Assembly: GCF_007096385.1 (NCBI RefSeq)
Contig: NZ_VJWL01000002.1
Coordinates: 310,001-374,000 of the forward strand
DNA: 64,000 nt
Reading direction: 5' to 3'
From: Aliidiomarina halalkaliphila
GTDB lineage: Bacteria; Pseudomonadota; Gammaproteobacteria; Enterobacterales; Alteromonadaceae
Position 1 is the first letter of the stretch, and every line of letters starts with the position of its first letter. Below are positions 50,319-59,165 of this stretch, piece by piece. Under the pieces are notes generated by a model. It had not been told where the DNA came from. It made no database searches and saw only the letters and a program-made list of their open reading frames with translations. The translations under genes were made by a program, and so were the position numbers.

Positions 50319-51725
50319 TTGTCGATTCTGCGCGGTTTTACCTATCTGCAAACACGTACGCAACTCTTTCTCGCGATTGCGGGCAGTAGTCTGTTACTCG
50401 TTGGTTTAATCCTGATCAGCACCCGCTATTTTTTTGTGCAGGATTTCACCCGCTATATGGCCGAGCAAGAGCGTCAGCGTCTGCAGCAAGTATCGGTGGT
50501 GCTGAGTGATTATTATGGTCGTTATGAACGCATTGGGTTTACCGACGAACTCTCCGAGCGCGAGCTATGGCGCGCCATTTTAAGTGATATCCAACGGGAC
50601 GTTTGGCTTGAACCTGAGCGCTTTAATTTAGATTCTGATTTGGCTTTTTCTGAGCTGAACTTTGTTACCGAATCCGGTGAATTAATTTTTGGTCCGCGTA
50701 TCGAAGATGCGGTGTCTGAATTGGTGATTTACGATTCCGAGATTCTCGGTATCTTAAGCACCCCGATGCCGCGAGGGGCGATAGCACCAATTGATGCGGT
50801 GTTTTCGCAGCAGCAGCGCGAAACGCTAATGTACGCAGGTACAGCCGCGGTGATATTGGCCGCCTTGGTAGCGTTCTTATTCGCCCATGGCTTGCGCAGG
50901 CGTTTACAAAGTTTACGCCATAGTACTGAGTCGCTGGCGGCGGGCGACGCAAAGATCCGTTTTTCCCAAAGTGGCGCCGATGATGTGGCTCAGTTAGGCC
51001 GTACGCTGAATACGTTAGCAGCAACCCTTCAAGCCAATGAAACCCAACGCAGAGAGTTTATGGCGGATGTGGCCCATGAGTTACGTACGCCACTCACGGT
51101 TCTGCAAGGGGAGTTGGAGGCTATCGAAGACGGTGTTCGCAAAGCAGATAGCGCTGTGATTCGGCGATTACAAGGGCAAACGAAACAGCTCACTCGATTG
51201 GTCCAAGATATCGACACCCTGGCTCAAGCAGATTTAGGTGGCTTAGGGTATCAGTGGCGTCAAGTGGATATTGTGCGTATCACCCAAGAGCTGTGTCAGC
51301 AATTTCAAGGTCCAGCCCAAGAGCAAGGACTCTCACTTGCGTGCGTATGTGACGCTGACACAGCCACTGCCTATGCAGATCCAGACCGCCTGCGCCAAGT
51401 GTTATCAAACTTACTCACGAACTCCCTTCGTTACACCGATGCACCGGGGGAGATCCGCGTGCATGTGCTTCGCTCTAGCCACGGCGTAGAGGTTGTGGTG
51501 GAAGATTCCGCACCGGGCGTCGATGCCGAGCATTTACCATTCCTATTTGATCGCTTCTATCGCGTACACCGGGATCGAGCGCGTCATACCGGTGGATCCG
51601 GGCTCGGCTTGGCTCTGGTTGAACGTATAGTTCATGCCCACGCAGGTAAAGTGAGCGCCAGCCCAAGTCAGTTAGGGGGCTTACGGGTCGCGATTCAATT
51701 GTTTAACCAGTCAGAACTGGTATGA
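50319..51725 (+). CDS. sensor histidine kinase, BaeS-like
   Basis: 468 aa from TTG 50319 (TAAGG overlaps the ubiK stop). Membrane segments about 17-38 and 169-191 enclose a periplasmic sensor of about 130 residues, then HAMP (190-240). Phosphoacceptor His is H253 in VAHELRTPL. N box NLLTNSLRYT, G1 DSAPGVDAEHLPFLFDRF, G2 GGSGLGLALV. It pairs with the response regulator 7 bases downstream. By architecture it resembles BaeS (envelope stress), but the signal is unknown. Confidence 0.92.
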   Translation: MSILRGFTYLQTRTQLFLAIAGSSLLLVGLILISTRYFFVQDFTRYMAEQERQRLQQVSVVLSDYYGRYERIGFTDELSERELWRAILSDIQRDVWLEPERFNLDSDLAFSELNFVTESGELIFGPRIEDAVSELVIYDSEILGILSTPMPRGAIAPIDAVFSQQQRETLMYAGTAAVILAALVAFLFAHGLRRRLQSLRHSTESLAAGDAKIRFSQSGADDVAQLGRTLNTLAATLQANETQRREFMADVAHELRTPLTVLQGELEAIEDGVRKADSAVIRRLQGQTKQLTRLVQDIDTLAQADLGGLGYQWRQVDIVRITQELCQQFQGPAQEQGLSLACVCDADTATAYADPDRLRQVLSNLLTNSLRYTDAPGEIRVHVLRSSHGVEVVVEDSAPGVDAEHLPFLFDRFYRVHRDRARHTGGSGLGLALVERIVHAHAGKVSASPSQLGGLRVAIQLFNQSELV

Positions 51726-51732
51726 GAAAAAC

Positions 51733-52437
51733 ATGATGAGCACTATCTTAATCGCTGAAGATGAACCAGATATCGCTAATTTGCTGCGAGATTATTTGCA
51801 GCAATCTGGCTATGAATGTATCTGCAAAGAAACCGGAACCGATGCATTGCAGGCATTTCACGCACATGACCCTGATCTCGTGTTACTGGATGTGATGATG
51901 CCAGAAATGGATGGTTTGGAAGTATGTCGGAAGATTCGTGAAGAAAGCCGTGTACCTATTCTATTTATTACTGCACGTCACGATGAAGTGGATCGCATCG
52001 TTGGGTTACGCTTGGGTGCAGATGATTACATCGTAAAACCTTTTAGTCCACGGGAAGTGGTGGCGCGGGTGGATGCCCATATTCGTCGTCAACAATGGCA
52101 ACAAAGCGATCGCACCGATGCTGAGAACACCACATCGGGATTATTTCTCGATACCGGTGCATATCAAGCCCGCTATAACGGCGACATCATGGAACTTACC
52201 CCGGTTGAATTTCGTCTACTGGCGACCTTGTCGCGCCAACCCGGGCGGGTTTATCGGCGAGAAGAGCTGATATCAGCGGCTTATGATGATCATCGCGTTG
52301 TCAGTGATCGTACTGTCGATAGTCATATCAAGAATCTGCGCAATAAACTGCATAGTGCAGGTGCGCCAACCACCATTATTCAAGCTGTATATGGGGTGGG
52401 GTACAAATATCAAGCAGGCTCCACAATTTCTTCATAA
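51733..52437 (+). CDS. OmpR-type response regulator, BaeR-like
   Basis: 234 aa. Receiver domain with D53 in VLLDVMMPEMDG and Lys in YIVKPFSPRE, and winged-helix output (VEFRLLATLSRQPGRVYRR, TIIQAVYGVGYKYQ). Partner of the upstream kinase. It may control the EF-hand gene that follows; an ACGCACA-C-TGTGCGT palindrome at 52465-52479 lies between them. Confidence 0.94.
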   Translation: MMSTILIAEDEPDIANLLRDYLQQSGYECICKETGTDALQAFHAHDPDLVLLDVMMPEMDGLEVCRKIREESRVPILFITARHDEVDRIVGLRLGADDYIVKPFSPREVVARVDAHIRRQQWQQSDRTDAENTTSGLFLDTGAYQARYNGDIMELTPVEFRLLATLSRQPGRVYRREELISAAYDDHRVVSDRTVDSHIKNLRNKLHSAGAPTTIIQAVYGVGYKYQAGSTISS

Positions 52438-52515
52438 TATACGCATATTTCCTGCGGAATCATGACGCACACTGTGCGTGTGTGAAATGAGCCCTTTGGC
52501 TCGGAGGAAAAAGAC

Positions 52516-53118
52516 ATGAAAACACTCGTATCGCTCTTGTTAGTTCCTACCTTGGCACTGAGTGCCGGGCTATTTGTTACTTCTGTGCAAGCAGATGAAG
52601 GCAAAGAGAAGCAAGTAAAGAAAGAAAAACGTATCGAAATTCGACGTGAAGGACCGCGTGGGGAAGGGATGCCACCGGGTCGTATGATGTGGTTTGAGCA
52701 TCTCGACGATAACGCAGAAAATATCGATCCAGATGAATTGCGTGAACGCATGCGTAGTTCACGCGAAGCACGAATTCGCGAGCATTTCCAAGACTTTGAT
52801 CTAGACCAGAGTGGCAAGCTGACCGAAGCAGAAATGGTTGAATTTATGACCAACCAAGCGGAAGAACGCGCCAAGCAATTATTTCGTCGCCTAGATACTG
52901 ACGGCACCGGCGTGATCAGTGAAGATCAATTTGTTGAGCGCTTAAGTGCCATGAGTGAAGAGCGTCGCGAGCGGGTGATTATTCGTCGCCAAGAGGCGGA
53001 TGAGCGTCGCGCTGAAGCCGAACAGCGTCGTGCTGAAGCCATGGAACGGATGCAACAGCGCACGAAAGCGCAGGAAGAGCGCCGTCGTGAGCGATTGGAA
53101 CGAGAAAATAACCGGTAA
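52516..53118 (+). CDS. secreted EF-hand protein
   Basis: 200 aa with signal peptide (SLLLVPTLALSAGLFVTSVQA) and GGAGG ribosome site. Two EF-hand loops: DLDQSGKLTEAE and DTDGTGVISEDQ (calcium ligands at 1,3,5,12 present in both). The C-terminal 60 residues are an Arg/Glu/Ala-rich helix. A periplasmic calcium-binding protein that may be regulated by the upstream two-component system; the small size, charged helix and context recall CpxP/Spy-like stress proteins but there is no sequence evidence of that family. Followed by a terminator. Confidence 0.88.
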   Translation: MKTLVSLLLVPTLALSAGLFVTSVQADEGKEKQVKKEKRIEIRREGPRGEGMPPGRMMWFEHLDDNAENIDPDELRERMRSSREARIREHFQDFDLDQSGKLTEAEMVEFMTNQAEERAKQLFRRLDTDGTGVISEDQFVERLSAMSEERRERVIIRRQEADERRAEAEQRRAEAMERMQQRTKAQEERRRERLERENNR

Positions 53119-53163
53119 TCGCGGTAACAAAATCGCGTCGGGTTGCGGATTAATGAATTACAC

Positions 53164-53197
53164 AGGCCTGATGGGTAATCCCAATCAGGCCTTTTTA
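53164..53197 (+). terminator. terminator after EF-hand gene
   Basis: AGGCCTGAT and ATCAGGCCT flank a GGGTAATCCC loop that can pair further, followed by TTTTTATTT. It also borders the convergent hydrolase gene. Confidence 0.88.
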
Positions 53198-53198
53198 T

Positions 53199-54212
53199 TT
53201 AAGGTTTGAGGTGAGTATCGAAAAACTCAATCAAGGCATTGCTTAGGTCGCCTCGATAATTGGTGAACTGGTGATCTGCGTGCGAGTAGGTAATCAACTC
53301 ATGGGGATGCCCAATCGCCTCTAATCGAGCGGCAAGCTTTTGCGACTGATCCATCGTTAGATTCCAATCCCGTTGCCCATGAATTAACAAAATGGGCATC
53401 GTGCGCGGCAACTCTTCCGCCCAATTTATCACGGAGCGTTCTTGTAATGTTGCCTGCCCGCGGCTCGCATAGTCTGGAATATAGCGTGATGCGGGATGGT
53501 CCGACTCACCCCATTCAGCCACCCATTGCTCTAAATCACTGAGGGTAGCGGCAGACGCCAACGCTTTAAATGCAGTGGGTCGTTCACGAGCCGCCATAAA
53601 GCTCATCATGCTGCCGCGAGCGCGACCATAAAGACCCACGCGGCTTTCATCGGCTGGGCCTATGGCTTGAGCCACATCAATTAGGCGCAACACATCGTTC
53701 AAATCACGACCGCCATATTCATCTTGGCCATTCGACATGCCGGAGAATACGCCGCCTCCGCCACGGTACTGACTGCCAATGACCATGTAACCGGCTTCAG
53801 CGAGCGGAAGGATATTCTTAAAAATGTCGACAAAACCGACCGCATTTGTCGGGCCGTGACCAGCGCGGTTATAGATAATTACCGGAAGCTTTTCGCCGTC
53901 AAACTCGCGAGGAAATACCGCAAAACCGCCCACCATGGCATTACCACTTCGGTATATGAGCCAGCGGCAATCAAGCTCAAAGCGCAATTTTCTAAAGCGC
54001 TCTTCCGGGAATTCGGATTCGAAATAGGCACGATCATAGCGAGGGTTATTATTGCGCTGAACGAAGCTTTCGATGAAGTTCTCGTAGGTGTCGTAAGGCG
54101 CAGTATAGCAGGTGGCGTTGTATTCTAACGCCCATGAATCATTTGCCAAAGCCACCTTTGTGCTGACCAGTAAGCAGAGAATTAAACCCGCACTTTGTAT
54201 CAGGAAACGCAT
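53199..54212 (-). CDS. exported alpha/beta hydrolase-like protein lacking the nucleophile Ser
   Basis: 337 aa with signal peptide (LCLLVSTKVALA). The fold matches prolyl-oligopeptidase-like/acetyl-xylan-esterase-type hydrolases: IIYNRAGHGPTNAVGFVDIF, PILLIHGQRDWNLTM with the acid, and YSHADHQFTNY with the His. The nucleophile elbow, expected G-x-S-x-G, is GRARG, with Ala198 (codon GCT at 53619-53621) where Ser should be. So a classical serine hydrolase is not possible. It may be a pseudoenzyme with a binding role. Frame intact, 1.0 kb, so not simple decay. Confidence 0.87.
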   Translation of the reverse strand: MRFLIQSAGLILCLLVSTKVALANDSWALEYNATCYTAPYDTYENFIESFVQRNNNPRYDRAYFESEFPEERFRKLRFELDCRWLIYRSGNAMVGGFAVFPREFDGEKLPVIIYNRAGHGPTNAVGFVDIFKNILPLAEAGYMVIGSQYRGGGGVFSGMSNGQDEYGGRDLNDVLRLIDVAQAIGPADESRVGLYGRARGSMMSFMAARERPTAFKALASAATLSDLEQWVAEWGESDHPASRYIPDYASRGQATLQERSVINWAEELPRTMPILLIHGQRDWNLTMDQSQKLAARLEAIGHPHELITYSHADHQFTNYRGDLSNALIEFFDTHLKP

Positions 54213-54554
54213 CTACTACAACCTCTACGTCTTCGAAATAGAGCCACATCCTAGCAGTTTGCTCAGCAATTCACCACTGAGATGGCTCGCGGAGGTGTTA
54301 ACTCGGGCGCACCATTCGTAGCCCTAAATTTTCCTGTTGGTTTTTATTAACTAATATAAAGAAACACTTCGTCTGTAATTTCTAAGCTTTCGCTGGGGGC
54401 AGACTCAACCCCAACTCCGTTTTGGATGTCAGTATTCAGCTCTAATGAATAGATGGAGCTCAAGGGTCAACTGGAAGGCGCAGATAAATTATTGCTTTAT
54501 CGAAATAAATGCATAGAGTGGTAAAGCAACGTTTTAAAACAAGGATAAGCTGTC
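54213..54554. other. gap, no gene seen
   Basis: AT-rich, 342 bases. No ORF or RNA structure was recognised. It must contain the promoter of the lipoprotein gene and probably that of the hydrolase gene. Confidence 0.4.
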
Positions 54555-55103
54555 ATGGAAAGTAGATGTTTTCTCGGCCTTTTAATATTGCTCGCGCTTG
54601 TGGGTTGTGACTCAGGCGACAGTAATGAAACGATGACCGTTACTATTAGTAGTACGCCGCCACTCTGCCCTCCATCCAATGAATCCCGCACCCTTTGTCC
54701 TCCAGCGCTGCTAGATGAGTCAGGTGTACAGCACGGCACAACTCGACGAATCGTAAATTTTAATTATGAATTTGGTACTGAGTATCAGTTGCTACTCGAG
54801 GTCGTTAAATTAACAGATCCGCCAGCTGATGGGCTCGATGTTGAATATCGGATTCTGGAAGTGCTAAAGGAAGCACGAGATCCTGTCGACACGATTTATA
54901 GTTATGAACAAGTCTCCCTTACTAATGATGCATTTGTGTTTGTTCGCGAGGGCGTTTACTCGCTTCCCCCCTTTGAATTTTTGTGTGCCGATGACGTTGA
55001 CTGTGACACCCTAGCGGCGATGGCCAATAGCGGTGGTGTTGTCGCCATTGAGTTAACTATGACAGGCGGCGAGATTCCGGTCACTGTAACAAATTGGAAC
55101 TAG
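54555..55103 (+). CDS. lipoprotein of unknown function
   Basis: 182 aa with a lipobox LVGC at residues 15-18; the residue after Cys is Asp, which in enterobacteria retains lipoproteins at the inner membrane. A Ser/Pro/Cys-rich linker follows (STPPLCPPSNESRTLCPP), then a beta-rich domain (GTEYQLLLEVVKLTDPPADG, VDTIYSYEQVSLTNDAFVFV) with two Cys at the end (FLCADDVDCDTLA). Family unknown. First of several poorly conserved secreted-protein genes between 54.5 and 55.9 kb. Confidence 0.75.
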   Translation: MESRCFLGLLILLALVGCDSGDSNETMTVTISSTPPLCPPSNESRTLCPPALLDESGVQHGTTRRIVNFNYEFGTEYQLLLEVVKLTDPPADGLDVEYRILEVLKEARDPVDTIYSYEQVSLTNDAFVFVREGVYSLPPFEFLCADDVDCDTLAAMANSGGVVAIELTMTGGEIPVTVTNWN

Positions 55104-55106
55104 GCG

Positions 55107-55258
55107 ATGGGCATGAAAAAATGGACTCTTGGCATTGTATTAGTCTTGGTTTTCGCGTTGCAACGTGTTTTGCAAATGACCGCACAGAATATGAGTTAAA
55201 GCTCGTCGATGAAAAGGATAATACTCATATTAAAACTGTTTCAGTTGAGGGAGAGTGA
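55107..55258 (+). pseudogene. frameshifted small secreted protein
   Basis: ATG at 55107 or 55113 starts a signal-peptide-like stretch (MKKWTLGIVLVLVFA), but the frame closes at a TAA. A different frame continues from about 55160 with ATCFANDRTEYELKLVDEKD, reading as the cleavage site and mature part, to TGA at 55258. A single-base shift around 55150-55165 joins them into one about 48-aa secreted protein. A sequencing error is also possible. Confidence 0.5.
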
Positions 55259-55381
55259 ACAATTCATGGGCATGTTTTATATTAGAATGCTCTCGATTTA
55301 GGTAGGCTAATTTTTGTGTTAAAAACCTATATTTTCTTGTTGGCTTTTTTAAATATATGAAAGCTAAGTTAAGGACTTCTT

Positions 55382-55855
55382 ATGAAATTAAAGGAAATTA
55401 TTTCAATCGCTTTATATATGGTTTGCATGTTTAGTTTTACCAATGCTTCGGCAACTAGTGAAACGACCGACTGTGTGGATATTAAAGCTCTAAATTCAGT
55501 CATTGTAGACTTGGATTCGTCCAATGATTTTATGAACTGCTTCAGCACAGATGAAATCCCGCAAGGGAATGAAATTTTGTTCAACGTAGTATCTATCGAT
55601 CAAGCAATTCCATTCAAAGTGCTGATTTACGATATGAGTGGAAACGCTGCTGTGGAAATAAAGCAACTCAATTCGCCAACGGGTGAGACCGTTCGATATG
55701 AGTCGACTGTAGAAGCAGCAAGAATCGGCTTTCGTGTGGTTCCTGGCGGGAGTGTTACTGAAGATGTACGAATGACGCTAGGTTTTGGTATAACCGAAAA
55801 TGCCGGTGGAATCTTTTTCATCAATTTGGACTACGTCCTTGGAGATACTGATTGA
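55382..55855 (+). CDS. secreted protein of unknown function
   Basis: 157 aa with signal peptide (IISIALYMVCMFSFTNASA). The mature region is beta-rich and has two Cys (TDCVDI, FMNCFST). It resembles a small immunoglobulin-like or pre-peptidase C-like domain in layout (FKVLIYDMSGNAAVEIKQL, TVRYESTVEAARIGFRV), but I do not recognise a family. AT-rich and isolated; lineage-specific is my guess. Confidence 0.7.
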   Translation: MKLKEIISIALYMVCMFSFTNASATSETTDCVDIKALNSVIVDLDSSNDFMNCFSTDEIPQGNEILFNVVSIDQAIPFKVLIYDMSGNAAVEIKQLNSPTGETVRYESTVEAARIGFRVVPGGSVTEDVRMTLGFGITENAGGIFFINLDYVLGDTD

Positions 55856-56036
55856 AGTGGTGACCTGTCCCCGATAAACAGCGCCATGGAATCCATAAAG
55901 CTTTTATCAAAATAGCTCAAATGGGATATCCACAAAACTGTCTGCCATTGCGGAAATCCGCCGCTTACATTTTAGTGCGTTGCTTATTCCTTCTACACTC
56001 TTAGCTTTCATGGATTGAATTACAAAGGAGTGGGGA

Positions 56037-57596
56037 ATGGGTCTTGCGGTGGTGTTAACGCGGGCGCAAATGGGCATGGAGGCGCCGTTAGTTCGAGTTG
56101 AAGTGAATGTTGTGCGTGGGGTGCCGGCGTTTCAAATTATTGGTATGCCGGAAACCACGGTGCGCGAAGCCAAAGACCGGGTGCGCACGGCGATTATGAA
56201 CAGTGGTCTGGATTTTCCTATCGCGAAAATCACTGTAAATCTGTCGCCGGCGGAGCTTCCGAAGCAAGGCGCCCGTTACGATTTAGCCATCGCTCTGGGT
56301 ATATTGGCGGCGAGCGATGAGTTTGATGAAGCCGAATTAGCCGGACTGGAATGTTTTGGTGAGTTGGCGCTCGATGGTGCAGTGCGCACAATTCATGGCA
56401 CATTACCGGCGTTGCTTGCTTGTCAGCAAGCGGGTCATAAGGCGCTCATCCCTGCGGGCAACGAAGGGGAAGCGGGTTTGCTGCGCGAACCCTCGGCTTA
56501 CTTGGTAAGCTCACTCATAAGTGCAGTCCGCCACCTGAAAAAATATGCGCCACTCCCGCTCGCACAGCCCTCTGAATTAACTTACTCACCCGCCCATGCC
56601 GGTGATATAGCGGATGTGCACGGGCAATCCATGGCCAAGCGGGCGTTGCTGATTGCCGCTGCTGGCGCGCATCATGTGTTGTTTGTGGGGCCGCCGGGAA
56701 CCGGCAAGACGATGTTGGCCCAGCGCCTTGCCAGCCTGATGCCGCCATTGGAGGAGGCCGAAGCGCTTGAAGTGGCCGCGATTGATTCGCTCTCGGGTGC
56801 ACCATTCGCACCTGAACGTTGGCGTTTACGTCCCTTTCGTAGCCCCCATCATTCCTGCTCTGCTCCGGCTTTGGTTGGCGGCGGCTCAATCCCCCAACCA
56901 GGTGAAATTACCCGCGCTCATCACGGGATTCTTTTCTTAGATGAGCTTACAGAAACGCCCCGGCACGTACTAGATAGTTTACGGGAGCCCCTTGAGAGTG
57001 GTCGCGTGTGTATTAGTCGAGCGAAGCAACAGGCGATATTTCCAGCACGCTTCCAATTGGTGTGCGCGTTAAATCCGTCTCCCTGCGGTAATTTCGATGG
57101 CGATATTCGCTCGTCGCGGGCGACGCCCGATCAAATCTTAAACTACCTGAGTAAAGTGTCGGGCCCTTTTTTGGACCGCATTGACTTGCAAGTGGATGTG
57201 CCTCGCCAGCCCGATGCGTTGCGCCATGCACAGGAGGTGCCCGACATAAATGCAGGTGATAACACAACTTTATGCAATTCCGAAAGTAGTGCTTTTTTGC
57301 GAGAGAAGGTGGCAGCAGCCCAAGCGCAACAACTGCAACGCCAAGGGTGTCTTAACCACCATTTAAGCCCACCAAAATTGAAAGAAGTTGCGCGTCTAGA
57401 TACTGATGACCATGATTTCCTCGTTGCCGCGATGGAAACCCTCAAGCTGTCACATCGAGCCTACCACCGCACATTACGCGTTGCTCGAACCATCGCGGAT
57501 CTCGAAGAAGCATCACAGATTACGCGGCCCCATTTAATGGAAGCCATGAGCTATCGGGCCCTTGATGTCCTGCTAAATCAGTTGCGCGAGTATTAG
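56037..57596 (+). CDS. comM: YifB/ComM family AAA+ ATPase (Mg-chelatase-like)
   Basis: 519 aa, full length. N-terminal ChlI-like domain (VRVEVNVVRGVPAFQIIGMPE, PETTVREAKDRVRTAI), Walker A GPPGTGKTMLA, Walker B ILFLDELTE, and the C-terminal Mg-chelatase domain (YHRTLRVARTIADLEE). In Haemophilus and Vibrio, ComM is a hexameric helicase that promotes branch migration in natural transformation. Clearly orthologous by domain order; whether this organism is competent is unknown. Confidence 0.95.
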   Translation: MGLAVVLTRAQMGMEAPLVRVEVNVVRGVPAFQIIGMPETTVREAKDRVRTAIMNSGLDFPIAKITVNLSPAELPKQGARYDLAIALGILAASDEFDEAELAGLECFGELALDGAVRTIHGTLPALLACQQAGHKALIPAGNEGEAGLLREPSAYLVSSLISAVRHLKKYAPLPLAQPSELTYSPAHAGDIADVHGQSMAKRALLIAAAGAHHVLFVGPPGTGKTMLAQRLASLMPPLEEAEALEVAAIDSLSGAPFAPERWRLRPFRSPHHSCSAPALVGGGSIPQPGEITRAHHGILFLDELTETPRHVLDSLREPLESGRVCISRAKQQAIFPARFQLVCALNPSPCGNFDGDIRSSRATPDQILNYLSKVSGPFLDRIDLQVDVPRQPDALRHAQEVPDINAGDNTTLCNSESSAFLREKVAAAQAQQLQRQGCLNHHLSPPKLKEVARLDTDDHDFLVAAMETLKLSHRAYHRTLRVARTIADLEEASQITRPHLMEAMSYRALDVLLNQLREY

Positions 57597-57682
57597 CTTA
57601 AACGGCATAGAAATTGGCATTTTCGCAAGGGCAGAGGTAAGGTGTAGCCATTCAAGAGCAACGTTATAACCGAGGAGAGGCT

Positions 57683-58294
57683 ATGCAGCCGCAACAACGT
57701 ATTGTCTGGATCTGTTTGGCAGTGATTCTGTTTACCAGTGTTGTTTGGTTCGAAGCCCTGGTACTGCCAGCAGATTACCTATTTTTCTGGCGCTGGACGG
57801 AATCTCAGGTGATTTATGAAAGCTTGATCACCGTGGGCTTTTTGGTCGCAGCGATCATTGGTTATTTTCTGCTCCGCAAAGGAGCGGGTGATTGGGATCA
57901 ATGGAAGATTCTGCGACTGGGCATCATGATTTGGATTGCCATGTTGGCTTTACTCACCCTGTTTAGTTTGTATGTGTACACCTTGGGGAATCAGCATGTC
58001 GCCGATGCTTATGAAGGGGACGGTTTTGAAATTACCGCCATGGGAAGTGTGAACGAGCGCGAAGGTGTGGGTGAGTTTTTTGTAGTGATGAGTTGTGATT
58101 TCCGCGGCCTGTACAAACGGGTGATTTACTTAGATCGTGTGGTCGGCGTAGATGATGTGAAATTCAAATGGGATAACGGCGAGCTCAGAGCCAGTTATCA
58201 GTTGGAAGGACGTGAATTACGCGACACGTTGATTGAAGTCGACGAGCTGTATGCCCAATGCATGCGCAGTGACTCAACGCGTCCAATGGAATGA
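57683..58294 (+). CDS. membrane protein of unknown function
   Basis: 203 aa, GGAGAG upstream. Three hydrophobic segments at about 7-28, 43-64 and 78-100, then a C-terminal soluble domain of about 100 residues with beta character (GDGFEITAMGSVNEREGVG, CDFRGLYKRVIYLDRVVGVDD). No recognised family. Stands alone, with a bidirectional terminator behind. Confidence 0.75.
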   Translation: MQPQQRIVWICLAVILFTSVVWFEALVLPADYLFFWRWTESQVIYESLITVGFLVAAIIGYFLLRKGAGDWDQWKILRLGIMIWIAMLALLTLFSLYVYTLGNQHVADAYEGDGFEITAMGSVNEREGVGEFFVVMSCDFRGLYKRVIYLDRVVGVDDVKFKWDNGELRASYQLEGRELRDTLIEVDELYAQCMRSDSTRPME

Positions 58295-58316
58295 TACGCG
58301 GATAGCGAACACGCAT

Positions 58317-58357
58317 AAAAAAATCCCCGAAACTGCCAAACAGCTCGGGGATTTTTT
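58317..58357. terminator. bidirectional terminator between convergent genes
   Basis: AAAAAAATCCCCGA and TCGGGGATTTTTT pair perfectly around a 14-base loop, with T runs on both sides. Confidence 0.92.
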
Positions 58358-58368
58358 ATGGATTTTAT

Positions 58369-58998
58369 TTAATCGTAGCGGTAATGATCTTCCCAACCCC
58401 AAGGCGCTTGCGGCGCTTCAACGGTTTGGCTTAAATCCACATCAACTTGGAACTCACGGCCTTCACGAACTAAACGATAACGCAGCGTATCGGCGTTCGG
58501 GAACGAAAGAATCCATGTGTTATCAATAGACGCAGGATAGCCAAGCTCTGCAAACAATCGCTTACTGTAGTCGTCTGCTGGGAATGCTTGCTGAGTCGAA
58601 GTGCCGGCTGAGATAGTGTGACCGCCATACATAGTGAGTGGGTCATGGCTGCCATCTTCTAAGCGGTGGTCATGCTTTAACTCAAGTTCACGACGTTCGA
58701 GGGTATCACGAGTGACAATCCAAGTACGTGAGTGGTTGTCACCCACATGCAGTGGAATACGAATGCGATTTTCTTCACACTCACGTACTTCAATCACGAT
58801 GCGGTTATTGATCCAGTTTTCGTCCATTTCCGGATCACCCAGACTCACATGACCTTCGTAAGCATTGCCACAGTGTTCAAGGAGCGCGTCAAAAAACGCG
58901 TCTTGTGGGTGTTGTTCCGCAGGGGTACACGCGCTTAATGCAAGTAGCGCAGAACTTAATAAGCCGAGTTTTATCCCGTTAGCAGCGTTAATTTTCAT
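58369..58998 (-). CDS. lipoprotein of unknown function
   Basis: 209 aa from ATG 58998 (AGGA upstream; the frame extends to 59181 without support). Lipobox LSAC with Cys at about 23, then Thr. The mature part is acidic and His-rich (GHVSLGDPEMDENWI, IRIPLHVGDNHSRTWIVTRDT), Glu/Arg-rich in the middle, ending PWGWEDHYRYD. Unknown family. Leftward, opposite the transsulfuration genes. Confidence 0.78.
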   Translation of the reverse strand: MKINAANGIKLGLLSSALLALSACTPAEQHPQDAFFDALLEHCGNAYEGHVSLGDPEMDENWINNRIVIEVRECEENRIRIPLHVGDNHSRTWIVTRDTLERRELELKHDHRLEDGSHDPLTMYGGHTISAGTSTQQAFPADDYSKRLFAELGYPASIDNTWILSFPNADTLRYRLVREGREFQVDVDLSQTVEAPQAPWGWEDHYRYD

Positions 58999-59165
58999 GT
59001 CCTCTATCCTGTTGTCGCTAGTTATTATTTTGATTGTAACGATATTTGATCCGATTAAAAAGGTATAGCTTAGATTGCACTGGCATGGATACTCACGCCA
59101 TGAATGAGTAGAATAGACGGGTTTATGACCAAATTCACTGTATACGAGTAAGGAAAGGCATTCTG

